Shown piece after piece: positions 16,253 to 26,132 of a stretch of 64,000 nucleotides of DNA. The stretch comes from Clostridium beijerinckii HUN142 (GTDB lineage Bacteria; Bacillota; Clostridia; Clostridiales; Clostridiaceae). The notes beneath the pieces were generated by a model. It was not told the origin of the DNA and did no database searches. It was given only the letters and a program-made list of their open reading frames with translations. How positions within the stretch are numbered: position 1 is the stretch's first letter; each line of letters begins with the position of its first letter. Location of the stretch: positions 1 to 64,000 of the forward strand of contig NZ_JHXK01000012.1 of NCBI RefSeq assembly GCF_000621745.1, in the 5' to 3' direction. The translations under genes and the position numbers were made by a program.

Positions 16253-17056
16253 CTATACCTCTTCTCCTAATATCAATCTAAGAGCCATATTAGCCTCATG
16301 GCATGCTGCTATACCAACTCTAGGTGCCATTAATCCTTCATTTACTTTTGCCTCATTTTTAAAATCTCCACACATATATAATCTTGTGTTTATTTTTTTA
16401 CTAATTATTAAATTATTAGAATAGTACCCTGCCATGCCTGATGCTGATACTAACTTTGGTTTCTTCGTCTGAAGCAAAACTTCTCTAACTATCATCGCTT
16501 TATTTTCTGCCCCATCAAATGCTTCGATTACAATATCCATATCTTCGAATAATTCTTTAATATTCTCATTATTAACACACATATCAACAGCTTCGACATT
16601 TATGAATGGATTGATCTCTGACAATATGTCTTTTAGTGCATAACACTTTTTCATTCCAATATGTCTTATAAAGTACTGCTGCCTATTTAAATTACTAGGT
16701 TCAACCACATCAAAATCAATTATTTTTATATGTCCAACGCCAATTCTTCCAAGAGCTAATGCAACTGTTGAGCCAAGCCCTCCAAGCCCAGCAATGGCCA
16801 CCTTAGCTTTTTTAACTTTCTCATGAACCTTTGGGGTATGTCTACTTACCATTAATGCCTCTAATTCCTCTTTTTTAGGAATTTCGCCTCTCTTAATTAA
16901 AGTAACTTTATCTCCTTCACTTAGAACATAATCTTGTTTAATCGGAAAACCATTTAAAATAACTATATCTGCATCACTTTTTATCTTGTCTCTGATCTCA
17001 AATGCAGTAATTTCTCCTTCTATGTCCCGCTCTCTTTCATTTACTAAAATTTTCAA
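16253..17056 (-). CDS. thiF: ThiF-family adenylyltransferase with N-terminal ThiS-like domain
   Basis: A 267-residue protein. Residues 1-60 form a ThiS-like ubiquitin-fold domain (MKILVNERER ... LSEGDKVTLIKRGE), which does not end in the Gly-Gly needed for sulfur carriage. The rest is an E1-like adenylating domain with a nucleotide loop, AIAGLGGLGSTVALALGR, the conserved DFDVVEPSNLNRQQY, and a likely acidic catalytic region, VIEAFDGAENK. This matches the clostridial ThiF family 2, which activates a separate ThiS for thiazole sulfur. The start is TTG 17056 after GGGGATAGTGA. It is first in a two-gene operon with thiE, behind a TPP riboswitch. thiS, thiG and thiH are not in the window. Confidence 0.85.
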   Translation of the reverse strand: MKILVNERERDIEGEITAFEIRDKIKSDADIVILNGFPIKQDYVLSEGDKVTLIKRGEIPKKEELEALMVSRHTPKVHEKVKKAKVAIAGLGGLGSTVALALGRIGVGHIKIIDFDVVEPSNLNRQQYFIRHIGMKKCYALKDILSEINPFINVEAVDMCVNNENIKELFEDMDIVIEAFDGAENKAMIVREVLLQTKKPKLVSASGMAGYYSNNLIISKKINTRLYMCGDFKNEAKVNEGLMAPRVGIAACHEANMALRLILGEEV

Positions 17057-17212
17057 ATCACTATCCCCAATCTAAATAAATTTTAAAACTAATGTATTTA
17101 CTTAATATTCATTATATATAATAAATCTTCTTCGCAGGCTATGTACTTCTGCAACTTCTAAAGTTATTCACAAATTTGACTTTATTATAATTTTCAAAAA
17201 AATAACAAAAAG

Positions 17213-17347
17213 ACTTACCCTAAGGTAAGTCCTATAAATTTTCTAAAATATTTATTGCTTCCCTACGGTGGTATTAGCCACATCAGGTCAAAAGAGTTAA
17301 AGCGAACAAGCTTCTCTCAGCCAATTAAATTGGCACCCCTAGCCTTT
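17213..17347 (-). promoter_or_regulatory. TPP riboswitch with expression-platform terminator
   Basis: Minus-strand aptamer at 17257-17347 with the THI-box signatures: AGGGGTGCC, GGCTGAGAGAAG, CCTGATGTGGCTAATACC and CGTAGGGAAG. Downstream, GACTTACC/GGTAAGTC (17213-17231) followed by TTTTTG forms an intrinsic terminator. Thiamine pyrophosphate binding should stop transcription into thiF-thiE. Confidence 0.96.
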
Positions 17348-17465
17348 TGTAATATTCAAATTTCTGTTATGGTTATATATTATCATTTTATTTCTTATAA
17401 TTCAAATTTTTATGTATCAATTCCATAAATTGAAATTATAACTTTATTTATATTTTAAAATATAA

Positions 17466-17493
17466 TTGAACATTTTTTCTAACGTGGTAAAAT
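17466..17493 (+). promoter_or_regulatory. Promoter of the ECF S-component gene
   Basis: TTGAAC (17466-17471) and TAAAAT (17488-17493) with a 16-base gap, upstream of the plus-strand gene at 17597. A small hairpin (cggaaa/tttccg, 17525-17555) lies in the leader; I recognise no riboswitch. Confidence 0.45.
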
Positions 17494-17596
17494 AATATAT
17501 GTCGGTATTCAATTAGAAGCTGAACGGAAATTCGTATATATTATATATTTTTCCGAATTATATCCATATATCAAGGAATAAGAACGGAGGTACCTT

Positions 17597-18193
17597 ATGG
17601 AAAGAGGCTATACTAAATCTAAATTTTCAGTTAGACAGATTGCAATGATCGGAATGCTTTCTGCAATTTCAATTTTCTTAGGATTAACTGGGCTTGGGTT
17701 CATACCAATTCCACCCGTAAAAGCTACTATAATGCATATTCCAGTTATTATAGGTGCGATAGTTGAAGGACCTATAGTTGGATCCCTAGTTGGATTAGTT
17801 TTTGGTTTATTCTCAATGTATCAAAATTTTACCGCTCCTGGTCCAACATCATTTATATTTTGGAATCCTATAATTGCATTAGTTCCTAGAGTCCTAATTG
17901 GAATTGTAGCATACTATGTGTATATACTTCTTAGAAAGAGATTTAAAAATCAAAGCATTAGTATTGCAATAGCATCAATCTGTGCTACATTAATTAACAC
18001 TATCGGTGTTTTGGGTTTAACTTATGTATTTTACTTAGAAAGATATTCTGCTATTCTAAAGATAAATCCACAAACTGCTGGGATTGCAATTGCAACCATT
18101 GGTTTAACAAATGGAGTTCCTGAAGCTATAGTTAGTGCTGTAATATCAGTTCCTGTAATTGTAGCGATATTTAGAATTAAGAAAAAAATCTAG
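17597..18193 (+). CDS. ECF transporter substrate-binding (S) component
   Basis: A 198-residue membrane protein with about six helices. The start region KFSVRQIAMIGMLSAISIFLG and the motif FIPIPPVKATIMHIPVIIGAI are typical of energy-coupling-factor S components for vitamins; the loop APGPTSFIFWNPIIALVPR is characteristic of a pantothenate-type subgroup, but I cannot fix the substrate. It would use a shared EcfAA'T module encoded elsewhere. The start ATG 17597 follows GGAGGTACCTT. No vitamin riboswitch precedes it on this strand; the TPP riboswitch nearby faces the other way. Confidence 0.82.
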   Translation: MERGYTKSKFSVRQIAMIGMLSAISIFLGLTGLGFIPIPPVKATIMHIPVIIGAIVEGPIVGSLVGLVFGLFSMYQNFTAPGPTSFIFWNPIIALVPRVLIGIVAYYVYILLRKRFKNQSISIAIASICATLINTIGVLGLTYVFYLERYSAILKINPQTAGIAIATIGLTNGVPEAIVSAVISVPVIVAIFRIKKKI

Positions 18194-18244
18194 CTAAACT
18201 CTAAACATATAAGATGAAATATTTTATTAAATAATATAAATTAT

Positions 18245-18280
18245 AAAGAGGCACTTATTAAAAGATGCCTCTTTTTTTAT
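18245..18280 (+). terminator. Terminator of the ECF S-component gene
   Basis: AAAGAGGCA (18245-18253) pairs with TGCCTCTTT (18266-18274), followed by a run of T on the plus strand. Confidence 0.85.
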
Positions 18281-18383
18281 TCTAATTTTTAGTTATCTAT
18301 AAATGACTACTATAAGAAATTAAAATACAGTATCTTATATAAATATTGAGCTCTACATCAATCAAGCACATTTTATTCACAAA

Positions 18384-18417
18384 AAATTCCTACAGATTAT
18401 ATTTATCTATAGGAATC
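18384..18417 (-). terminator. Terminator of clpB
   Basis: AATTCCTACAGA and TCTATAGGAAT form a stem with an AT loop, followed on the minus strand by TTTTTT; it lies just after the clpB stop. Confidence 0.7.
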
Positions 18418-18437
18418 TTTGGGAATTTAATTTTTGG

Positions 18438-21029
18438 CTAAACTGGTCTTATTATTATTTCTTCACCTTCACCATCAATCATGACCTTGGATCCATAACC
18501 TAATTCGCCCTTAATTATCATCCTAGCGAGTCTATTTTCCAAAGTGTTCTGAATATACCTTTTTAATGGCCTTGCTCCATAAACTACATCATATCCTTCT
18601 CTCGCCATTATTGTTTTTGCTTTATCTGTAACTTCTATTTGAATATTTTTATCATTTAACCTCAAACTTACTTCCATTAAGAATATATCTATAATTTTCT
18701 TAATACCAGACTCCGTTAATGGCTTAAACATTATAGTATCATCTACTCTATTTAAAAATTCTGGCTTAAATCTTGATTTTAAGACACTCATTACTTTTGA
18801 TTTTATTTCTTCATTAACATGATCTTCATTAGTATTTTCTAATAAATATTCACTTCCGATATTTGAAGTCATAATTATTATAGAATTTTTAAAATCTACA
18901 GTTTTTCCCTTATTATCAGTCAATCTACCATCATCGAGTATTTGAAGAAATATATTAAATACATCTTCATGAGCTTTTTCAATTTCATCAAATAAAATTA
19001 CACTATATGGTTTTCTCCTTACGGCTTCTGTTAGTTGGCCACCTTCATCATAACCTACGTATCCTGGAGGCGCTCCAACTAATCTAGATACAGAGTGCTT
19101 CTCCATATATTCTGACATATCAATACGAATGATATTTTCTTCTGAATCAAATAAATTTCTAGCTAACGTTTTAGCAAGCTCTGTTTTACCTACTCCTGTT
19201 GGACCTAAAAATATAAAGGATCCAATTGGCCTATTTATATCCTTAAGACCAGCTCTAGCTCTTAATATTGCATTAGTTACAGCTTCAATTGCTTCTCCTT
19301 GACCTATAACTCTAGTATTCATATCATCTTCTAGCCTTAAAAGTTTTTCTCTTTCTCCTTCAAGTAAATTAGTTACAGGAATTCCAGTCCATTTAGAAAG
19401 TACAGCAGATACTTCTTGCTCCGTTACTTCCTCCTTTAATAAGGCACCTTCATAATTTTCTCTTAATTCAATTTCTTTTTGCTTAATCTCTTCCTCTAAA
19501 GCAGGTATCCTGCTATATTGAATCTCAGCAACTTTGTTATAATCAAAGTTTCTTTGAGCCACTTCTATTTCTCCTCTAGCATCATCTAACTCACTTTTTA
19601 AAGTTTTAATAGCTGTAATTTGCTCTTTTTCCTTGGTATATTTTGCAGTCATTTCATCATTCTTTTCTTTTAATCCTGCAAGTTCTTTCTCTAAGTCATC
19701 TAACCTATTCTTTGAACCTTCATCTTTCTCTTTTGATAAAGCTTCTTTTTCTATTTCTAACTTAAATATTTTCCTTCTTATAACATCAAGTTCTGTTGGA
19801 AGTGAATCAATCTCAGATCTTATCATAGCCCCCGCTTCATCGATTAGGTCAATTGCCTTATCAGGCATATACCTATCTTGTATATATCTATCAGAAAGCT
19901 TTGCTGCTGCTACTATTGCTGAGTCATGAATTCTAATTCCATGGTGGATTTCAAATCTTTCTTTTAACCCTCTTAGTATTGCAATTGTATCATCTACTGT
20001 AGGCTCATCTATGATTACTGGTTGGAATCTTCTTTCTAAAGCTTTATCTTTCTCAATGTATTTTCTATATTCATCAAAAGTTGTTGCACCTATGCAATGT
20101 AACTCTCCTCTTGCTAATAGTGGTTTAATTAGATTACCAGCATCCATTGCTCCATCAGTCTTACCAGCTCCAACTATTGTATGAATTTCATCTATAAATA
20201 GTAATATTCTGCCCTCACTACTTTGAACTTCTTTTAATACTGCTTTTAATCTTTCTTCAAACTCGCCTCTATATTTAGCTCCTGCAATTAAAGATCCCAT
20301 ATCTAAAGCAAATATAATTTTATCCTTAAGGCCTTCCGGAACATCTCCCCTAACTATTCTTTCAGCTAATCCTTCAATAATTGCTGTCTTACCAACACCA
20401 GGTTCACCTATTAATACTGGATTATTCTTCGTTCTCCTTGATAAAATTCTTATTGTCCTTCTTATTTCCTCATCTCTTCCTATAACAGGATCTAATTTAT
20501 GTTTTTTAGCAAGATCAACTAAATTAGTTCCATACTTTGCTAATGCATCATATGTCCCTTCTGGATCTTGTGTCTCAACTCTTTGACTTCCTCTAACTTC
20601 AGAAAGAACTTTTAAGAAATTGTCCTTGGTTACATTATATTGCTTTAATATTTTAGAAACTTGATTGTTATCTATCTCTATAATAGCAAGCATTAAATGT
20701 TCAACGCTCACATATGAATCTTCAAACTGTTTCGAAAATTCTTCAGCTTTGATTAACACTTCCTCTACTTTTCTAGTTATATATACATTTCCAACTCCCT
20801 CTCCTAAAACCTTTGGCATAGCATCCAATTCTTTATTTACTGAAACTTTTAAATTTTTTAATGATATACCCATTTTAGTAAGAATATTAGGAACTAACCC
20901 ATCCTCCTGCTCCACAAGAGCTGAAAAAAGATGAATTAAATCTATTTGCTGATGATTAAATTTAACTGCTGTAACATTGGCATCATTCAATGCTTGTTGA
21001 ACCCTCAACGTCATTTTATCAATATTCAT
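18438..21029 (-). CDS. clpB: ATP-dependent disaggregase ClpB
   Basis: An 863-residue Hsp100 chaperone that pulls polypeptides out of aggregates with DnaK. An N-terminal Clp repeat domain ([18 protein letters not shown]) precedes AAA domain 1 (Walker [10 protein letters not shown], Walker [10 protein letters not shown]), a long coiled-coil M domain (about 400-525), which marks ClpB and not ClpC, and AAA domain 2 ([20 protein letters not shown]). The start is ATG 21029, 7 bases after AGGAGG; this gives the family's normal length, whereas the open frame reaching 21131 has no ribosome site. Its promoter carries a CtsR operator (21133-21149), so heat-shock control is expected. Confidence 0.97.
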   Translation of the reverse strand: MNIDKMTLRVQQALNDANVTAVKFNHQQIDLIHLFSALVEQEDGLVPNILTKMGISLKNLKVSVNKELDAMPKVLGEGVGNVYITRKVEEVLIKAEEFSKQFEDSYVSVEHLMLAIIEIDNNQVSKILKQYNVTKDNFLKVLSEVRGSQRVETQDPEGTYDALAKYGTNLVDLAKKHKLDPVIGRDEEIRRTIRILSRRTKNNPVLIGEPGVGKTAIIEGLAERIVRGDVPEGLKDKIIFALDMGSLIAGAKYRGEFEERLKAVLKEVQSSEGRILLFIDEIHTIVGAGKTDGAMDAGNLIKPLLARGELHCIGATTFDEYRKYIEKDKALERRFQPVIIDEPTVDDTIAILRGLKERFEIHHGIRIHDSAIVAAAKLSDRYIQDRYMPDKAIDLIDEAGAMIRSEIDSLPTELDVIRRKIFKLEIEKEALSKEKDEGSKNRLDDLEKELAGLKEKNDEMTAKYTKEKEQITAIKTLKSELDDARGEIEVAQRNFDYNKVAEIQYSRIPALEEEIKQKEIELRENYEGALLKEEVTEQEVSAVLSKWTGIPVTNLLEGEREKLLRLEDDMNTRVIGQGEAIEAVTNAILRARAGLKDINRPIGSFIFLGPTGVGKTELAKTLARNLFDSEENIIRIDMSEYMEKHSVSRLVGAPPGYVGYDEGGQLTEAVRRKPYSVILFDEIEKAHEDVFNIFLQILDDGRLTDNKGKTVDFKNSIIIMTSNIGSEYLLENTNEDHVNEEIKSKVMSVLKSRFKPEFLNRVDDTIMFKPLTESGIKKIIDIFLMEVSLRLNDKNIQIEVTDKAKTIMAREGYDVVYGARPLKRYIQNTLENRLARMIIKGELGYGSKVMIDGEGEEIIIRPV

Positions 21030-21119
21030 ACTTATTCCTCCTAAATCTCTATGTTTAATTTCGAAATTATTATTAAAACTAGTTTTATAACTATACCTAA
21101 ATAATTTCTCTTTATCTAT

Positions 21120-21149
21120 ATAATAATACATAGGTCAAAGAAAGTCAAA
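21120..21149 (-). promoter_or_regulatory. clpB promoter with overlapping CtsR operator
   Basis: On the minus strand TTGACT (21148-21143), a 17-base gap and TATTAT (21125-21120) form a sigma-A promoter about 90 bases before clpB. Read on the plus strand, GGTCAAA-GAA-AGTCAAA (21133-21149) is a CtsR heptad direct repeat with the standard 3-base gap. It covers the -35 box, so repressor binding would block RNA polymerase. Confidence 0.85.
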
Positions 21150-21292
21150 GTTTGTTTAACCCTTTTTTAATTTTTTATTGTCTAAAGATTTATTTTAAAT
21201 TTTGTTGTTTTATAGTAAAATAGTAATATAAATATTATTATCCTGTTATTTTACAGTTTAAAGGTATTAAACTTTTTAAAAGAGGTGATGTT

Positions 21293-21679
21293 ATGAAAAT
21301 AGGTTCTATCATTAAACCGAATTTCCATACAATTAATGTAAACGATACTATAGATAAAGCTTTAGATTTTATGGACAAACTCAATATTAATGGAATGCCC
21401 GTCGTAGATGATAAAGAAATTCTAGTAGGAATGATAGTAAAAGCTGACATATATAGATTTATGATACATCCAGGGCATTATGTTAGCTGTCCTGTTGAAT
21501 GGGTTATGTCAAAATCAGTTATCTCTGCACAATCTGACGAAGATCTATTAACTGTAGCTAAACGTCTAAGAGAAAATGATATTATAACAATGCCTGTAAT
21601 AGAAGATAGAAAAATTGTAGGAGTTATTAATATAGAGGATTTATTAGATTACTTCATTGATGCTGGTTCAAAAAATTAA
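21293..21679 (+). CDS. Two-CBS-domain protein
   Basis: A 128-residue protein made almost entirely of a CBS pair. CBS 1 runs from MKIGSIIKPNFHTINVNDT to the segment MPVVDDKEILVGMIVKADI; CBS 2 holds VMSKSVISAQSDEDL and MPVIEDRKIVGVINIEDLL. Such Bateman modules bind adenosine nucleotides or S-adenosyl compounds and act as sensors. There is no attached catalytic domain, so its target is unknown. The start ATG 21293 follows AGAGGTGATG. Divergent from clpB. Confidence 0.88.
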   Translation: MKIGSIIKPNFHTINVNDTIDKALDFMDKLNINGMPVVDDKEILVGMIVKADIYRFMIHPGHYVSCPVEWVMSKSVISAQSDEDLLTVAKRLRENDIITMPVIEDRKIVGVINIEDLLDYFIDAGSKN

Positions 21680-21760
21680 TAACAATAATATCTACACATG
21701 AGTTTAAGAGTTTAAATATATAATTACTGATCTTAAAAGCTTGATTGTGAATGTACAAAA

Positions 21761-21822
21761 TAGAAGTGGTGATATTTTGTTAATCCACTATAATCGGATT
21801 AACAAAATGTCGCCACCTCTAT
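21761..21822. terminator. Long bidirectional hairpin between converging genes
   Basis: Arms at 21761-21786 and 21797-21822 (26 bases each, few mismatches) with a 10-base loop lie between the CBS gene and the HTH-TPR gene. The stem is much longer than an ordinary terminator. Its central portion (ATTTTGTTAATCC) resembles part of the hairpin at 27270-27331. Confidence 0.7.
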
Positions 21823-21840
21823 TTATATATTTATGAGAAA

Positions 21841-23115
21841 TTAGATTTTTTTATCAACAGCTAATGCAAGATTAAAATATTTTAGTGAATCTGCTGTAAG
21901 TCCAAGCTTGTAATAAAGCTTGCCCATATCCACATATCTATTTCTTCTTTCTTCCCTTGTTCCAAACTTAAATAATGAATCTAATGATAGATTCATATAT
22001 TTTTCTGCTTCTAAATGTTTGTCCATTTTTTGAAGAATTATGCCTTTAAAATAATATGACTTCTCAATTAATTTTATATTATCAGTCATAATGGCTAAAT
22101 TTAATGATTCTTCTGTAATCTTATAAGCTATTTCATACTCTGAATTATCAATTAATATTCTAGTACAATAATTCAAAAACTCCACATACTTTTCTACATT
22201 ATCTTGTGGAAATATATTTATTCCAGCTTCTATTTCAGATATTGCTTTTTCCTTTTCTTCTACCTCAAAATAATACTTTCCATAATTTCCATGGGATGTT
22301 GCTAGTGAAATAGGATTGTATCTTTGATATTGAAATGCTTTATTTTTATATTCATCGATATACTCTTTCTTTAACTTAATACATACTGTGGCATATATAT
22401 GATATATTTTTCCCTTGCTTTCATCTGTTTTAAGATCATCAACATATCCTATAATCTCTGATAAAATGTTATATGCTTCTTCAGATTTTCTTAAATTCTG
22501 ATAACACAGTGCTTCATTATAACCTATTAAACAATACTCTGAGCTATCAAATCCATCTTTTTTTAATTTAAACATTTCTCTAAGTTTGCTGTAATAAGAA
22601 ATAGCCTCAATATATTCACCATTTTGAGATAGATAACGTGCCATATCTTTGAAATAGATTGCCGTATTTTCTTCCGTATTATTTCTTTGATATAAATCAT
22701 AATATTGCGAAACTATAAGTTGAATATTTTCAACCTTATTTTCCTCTACATAATATGAAAATAGTATATGTATTAATTCAAAAGCTAAGTCATAATATTT
22801 ATATTTTAGAGCATAACTCAAGTTATCTTTTAATTTATTTTCAGAATCAGTATCACAGGATACATTCTTTTTTATTGTCTTTAAATTATTCATTATTTGT
22901 TCATATACATCTTCTATCAAATAATCTACATCTATCTCTATCTTTTCAGCTATATAATTTAGTAATTCAGTATCTGCCTTGATCTTTCCATTTTCTATAC
23001 AACTCATCTTGGCAATTGAAATCTTATTTCCGCATAATTCTTTCAATGTTATACCTTTAAATACTCTAGCTCTTTTTATCTTTTCGCCAGTAGATAGTAT
23101 TTCCAAATATCTCAC
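21841..23115 (-). CDS. HTH-TPR transcriptional regulator (first of a tandem pair)
   Basis: About 420 residues. An N-terminal Xre-type helix-turn-helix (EILSTGEKIKRARVFKGITL ... KISIAKMSCIENG) is followed from about residue 70 by TPR helices to the end. This is the layout of RNPP-type regulators (PlcR, Rgg, AimR-like), which often bind short peptides in the TPR groove. Alignment with the paralogue at 23124-24434 favours starting at TTG 23106 (LEILSTGEK matching MEILSLGEK), with GGGTGA just upstream; GTG 23115 is the alternative. It lies 8 bases after the paralogue's stop, so the two are co-transcribed. No small peptide gene is visible beside it. Its ligand and target are unknown. Confidence 0.78.
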   Translation of the reverse strand: MRYLEILSTGEKIKRARVFKGITLKELCGNKISIAKMSCIENGKIKADTELLNYIAEKIEIDVDYLIEDVYEQIMNNLKTIKKNVSCDTDSENKLKDNLSYALKYKYYDLAFELIHILFSYYVEENKVENIQLIVSQYYDLYQRNNTEENTAIYFKDMARYLSQNGEYIEAISYYSKLREMFKLKKDGFDSSEYCLIGYNEALCYQNLRKSEEAYNILSEIIGYVDDLKTDESKGKIYHIYATVCIKLKKEYIDEYKNKAFQYQRYNPISLATSHGNYGKYYFEVEEKEKAISEIEAGINIFPQDNVEKYVEFLNYCTRILIDNSEYEIAYKITEESLNLAIMTDNIKLIEKSYYFKGIILQKMDKHLEAEKYMNLSLDSLFKFGTREERRNRYVDMGKLYYKLGLTADSLKYFNLALAVDKKI

Positions 23116-23123
23116 CCACTTAC

Positions 23124-24434
23124 TTATAATTTATAATTTTCTAACTTTTCTGCTTCATTGAATAACTTTATTCCTTGATTTAAATAATATGAAGCCTCTT
23201 CTTCTTCTTTTTTGTCTATGAAATATTTTCCGACTCTCATAGCTAATTCAGCAGCTTTAGACAACTTACCGCTATTTTTTGCTAATACATATGTATCAAT
23301 CAATACACTTTCTGCTTGCTCTAATTTATCGTCAATATTAAACATAGTATATTTTATTAGCTTGCACTCAATTTTTCTGTCTATATCATACTCTTCAATT
23401 CTATTTTCTATATCTTTTAGTATTTTACTGCATTGTTCAGTATTCTTTAATTTCAAATAACTTTTACAAATATCTATAAGTATGTCATTTATGCACCCCA
23501 CCCGGTTCTGTGTGCTGATACTTTTTGATATTTCATAATGTTTAAGAGATTCATCTAAATTTCCTAACTCATAAAACAATTTTCCTAAATTATGTTCTAT
23601 ATTAACTATGCTTTTGTTATACTGTATCTTTTTATATACTTCTAATGTTTTCTTTGAATATTTTATGGCATTTGGTAAGTCACCTTTTTTATTAAATTCT
23701 TCTGCTAACGAGAATAGATTTCTTGCATAATCTTCGTCATTATACACTTGTTCAAATCTATTTCTTGCTAGACATGAATATTCCAAGGCTAAATCCAATT
23801 CTTCTATATCGTAATAAGTTCTGGCCATATTGTAGTATATTTCTCCCATCAAAAAATCATCTACAACCTTATTATCGATATATACTTTTTCAGCCTGTTT
23901 TAGGTAACTGCTAGAAGAATGATATGCTTTTAATTCTAAAGCAATATTAGCTAAATGTAGAAAGGTTTTTATTATTTGCTCATAATTATTATTTTTTACA
24001 AAAATTACATTTGCTGATAAAAAAAACTTCTGAGCCATAGGAAAATCTCTCTTATACATATAGGATTTTGCTGTTATAAAATATATCATTGCTTTTCTAT
24101 ATTCTAGATTATATTTTTCACAGTAGTATAGAGCATTATCAATATATCTTTGACCTTTTTCATAATCTCCCTGCAGTATGCACGATTCCCCTACCTGTTC
24201 GTAATATAAACTAATCTTTTCAGCTTGGCTTTCTTCTGATTCCATTAAATATTCTACATTTGTGTTCAATGTATCAGCTAAATATTCTAGCAAATCTACT
24301 GATGGATTTGAACGACCAGATTCCACCAAACTTATTTGTCCCGGAGTTATTCTGTCTCTTGCCAAATCCTTCAATGTCATATTTAATTGTTTTCTTCTTC
24401 TCTTAATTTTTTCTCCTAATGATAGAATTTCCAT
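23124..24434 (-). CDS. HTH-TPR transcriptional regulator (second of a tandem pair)
   Basis: A 436-residue protein. The N-terminal Xre helix-turn-helix is well formed (SLGEKIKRRRKQLNMTLKDL, then ITPGQISLVESGRSNPSVDLLEYLA). About nine TPR-like helix pairs follow, for example EKGQRYIDNALYYCEKYN and DESLKHYEISKSI. The start is ATG 24434. It is the upstream member of a tandem duplication with 21841-23115; the two are clearly related in both domains. Members of this clostridial family control development and solvent or toxin genes in some species, but the role here is not known. The single promoter appears to lie in the AT-rich region upstream. Confidence 0.82.
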   Translation of the reverse strand: MEILSLGEKIKRRRKQLNMTLKDLARDRITPGQISLVESGRSNPSVDLLEYLADTLNTNVEYLMESEESQAEKISLYYEQVGESCILQGDYEKGQRYIDNALYYCEKYNLEYRKAMIYFITAKSYMYKRDFPMAQKFFLSANVIFVKNNNYEQIIKTFLHLANIALELKAYHSSSSYLKQAEKVYIDNKVVDDFLMGEIYYNMARTYYDIEELDLALEYSCLARNRFEQVYNDEDYARNLFSLAEEFNKKGDLPNAIKYSKKTLEVYKKIQYNKSIVNIEHNLGKLFYELGNLDESLKHYEISKSISTQNRVGCINDILIDICKSYLKLKNTEQCSKILKDIENRIEEYDIDRKIECKLIKYTMFNIDDKLEQAESVLIDTYVLAKNSGKLSKAAELAMRVGKYFIDKKEEEEASYYLNQGIKLFNEAEKLENYKL

Positions 24435-24610
24435 CTTTTTAATCCTTCTCTATTCAACAAATTATTTAGTTATTTTAATATAATTTCCTTAATTATAACA
24501 TAAATTTATAAAAAACTGCATAAAAATATAAATGTGCCCCAAATTTTATATAATTTAATTTTATTATCCATATTTATGTACAAAAGTATAAATACAATAA
24601 ATAAAAATAA

Positions 24611-24637
24611 AAAGGCATGAAATAAATTCATGCCTTT
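24611..24637 (-). terminator. Terminator of the small YtxH-like gene
   Basis: AAAGGCATGAAT and ATTCATGCCTTT form a near-perfect stem with a tiny loop, followed on the minus strand by TTTATTTTTA. Confidence 0.75.
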
Positions 24638-24686
24638 CTATTTTAATCATGCCTAATCTTTACACATTAAATTTTCTTTTTTTATT

Positions 24687-24860
24687 TTATCTCATCCAAT
24701 CTTGAACCTCATCATATGCAGATTCAGCCATATTTTTCATTCTTCTTCCTGCTCTTCTCATTGTCTTTTGAGTTCTTCTACCCATATATGGCATTAGAGA
24801 CATTTCGACAGCAACTCCAATTAAAAGTCCAGCCATCATTCCCTTAGAAAATCTTTCCAT
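24687..24860 (-). CDS. YtxH-like small protein
   Basis: A 57-residue protein: MERFSKGMMAGLLIGVAVEM, a Gly-rich membrane segment, then a strongly basic amphipathic tail, RRTQKTMRRAGRRMKNMAES. This one-helix, basic-tail layout matches YtxH/YtxJ-type proteins. The start is ATG 24860 with AGAGGTG upstream; a GTG nine bases earlier overlaps that ribosome site and is unlikely. Function unknown; probably membrane-associated. Confidence 0.7.
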   Translation of the reverse strand: MERFSKGMMAGLLIGVAVEMSLMPYMGRRTQKTMRRAGRRMKNMAESAYDEVQDWMR

Positions 24861-25080
24861 AATAAACACCTCTTTAATATATATTTATTTTCTATAAATA
24901 TATTGTGTATTAATTAAAAAGTTATCCAAGTTAATTTATTCCATAGTTATATATAGTTTTAAAAGTATTCTAAAAAAATACATATACATATTACAATCAG
25001 CTTTCTACATTTCAGTCTTAATTAAGCACTTATTTTATTTGCATTTTAAATGTAAATCTATTATTCCAATATATACTGGT

Positions 25081-26031
25081 TTAATTATTATCAACATACT
25101 CTTTAAGTAGATAAAAAATTAGTTTTTCTTTTTCTTTGCTTAATAGCTTGGAAATTATCTTTTTACCCTCAATATCATTATTTCTATATAAACTAATAAT
25201 TTGTTCAAATCTAATTTCATCATCATTTTTTTTATCTGCATTTAATATATTTTCCATTTGCAGATTTTCATCTTTACCAATTAAAATTATATTATTTGAA
25301 TTGCCTGGAGCTATGCTTAAAATTTCTTCTTTCACCTTGGTATTAGAAACCTTTATGACATTTTTACTTAGCCATTTTTCAACAGTTCTATCAGAGGCTA
25401 TTCCTAAGCACTCTTTACATTTCTCATCAACAAGCTCATTAAACAAATCTCCAGTATGACTATCAACTTTTACAAATATAATTTCCATTCCAGAATTTAT
25501 TAACTCTTGCATCTTTTTATAATATTGCATAGATGATTCTTCTTTTCGTTCCCATGCTCCGGTCGCATGATGAGCTATTCCCTCATAGTCATGAAATAAA
25601 ACCACCTTTTTTTGTCCATGTTCTAAAGCATATTCAACAGCTCTAACAGCTCCCTTAAGTTCGCCTGCTATTTGTCTTATATTTTTAGAAGAACTATCTT
25701 TTTCAGCTCCGCTTTCTATATATTCTACAACATCATTATTAACACAAACTACTCCATAAGAATATCTTCCATCAGAAGAATTATAGCTTCCATCAACATA
25801 TGCATGAAGGCAATCTTTGGGATAACTTTCATCACTCTTTTTTAGCATTCTATTTCCTTCGTTTAGATATGATTTTGCCTCTTCAATATCCTCAAAACTC
25901 TTATACTTAGCCCCTTTTACCCCTTTTACATATGTTAAGCATTCGTTCCAGGTATTAACTATTACATTTTCAACCTTTTTGTTGTTTTTAATATCAAAAC
26001 CATATTGTATTGCATAAACTTTTTTCGCCAT
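25081..26031 (-). CDS. Ribonuclease H with N-terminal viroplasmin domain
   Basis: A 316-residue protein. Residues 1-60 form a viroplasmin-like RNA/DNA-hybrid-binding domain (MAKKVYAIQYG ... AKYKSFEDIEEAKSYL). The RNase H1 core follows with its four acidic residues visible: Asp in HAYVDGSYN, Glu in IAGELKGAV, Asp in LFHDYEGIA and Asp in NELVDEKCK. It cuts RNA in RNA-DNA hybrids. A C-terminal extension of about 90 residues after the catalytic domain has no motif I recognise; it ends in a helical segment, KKIISKLLSKEKEKLIFYL. Start ATG 26031. Confidence 0.9.
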   Translation of the reverse strand: MAKKVYAIQYGFDIKNNKKVENVIVNTWNECLTYVKGVKGAKYKSFEDIEEAKSYLNEGNRMLKKSDESYPKDCLHAYVDGSYNSSDGRYSYGVVCVNNDVVEYIESGAEKDSSSKNIRQIAGELKGAVRAVEYALEHGQKKVVLFHDYEGIAHHATGAWERKEESSMQYYKKMQELINSGMEIIFVKVDSHTGDLFNELVDEKCKECLGIASDRTVEKWLSKNVIKVSNTKVKEEILSIAPGNSNNIILIGKDENLQMENILNADKKNDDEIRFEQIISLYRNNDIEGKKIISKLLSKEKEKLIFYLLKEYVDNN

Positions 26032-26132
26032 ATATTATTCCTTTCTCTGACTCTCTAACTTATTGTATACTTTTCATATGATATTTATAAACTTGATAAT
26101 CTATATGTTATTAAACTTACAAATAATATTTT

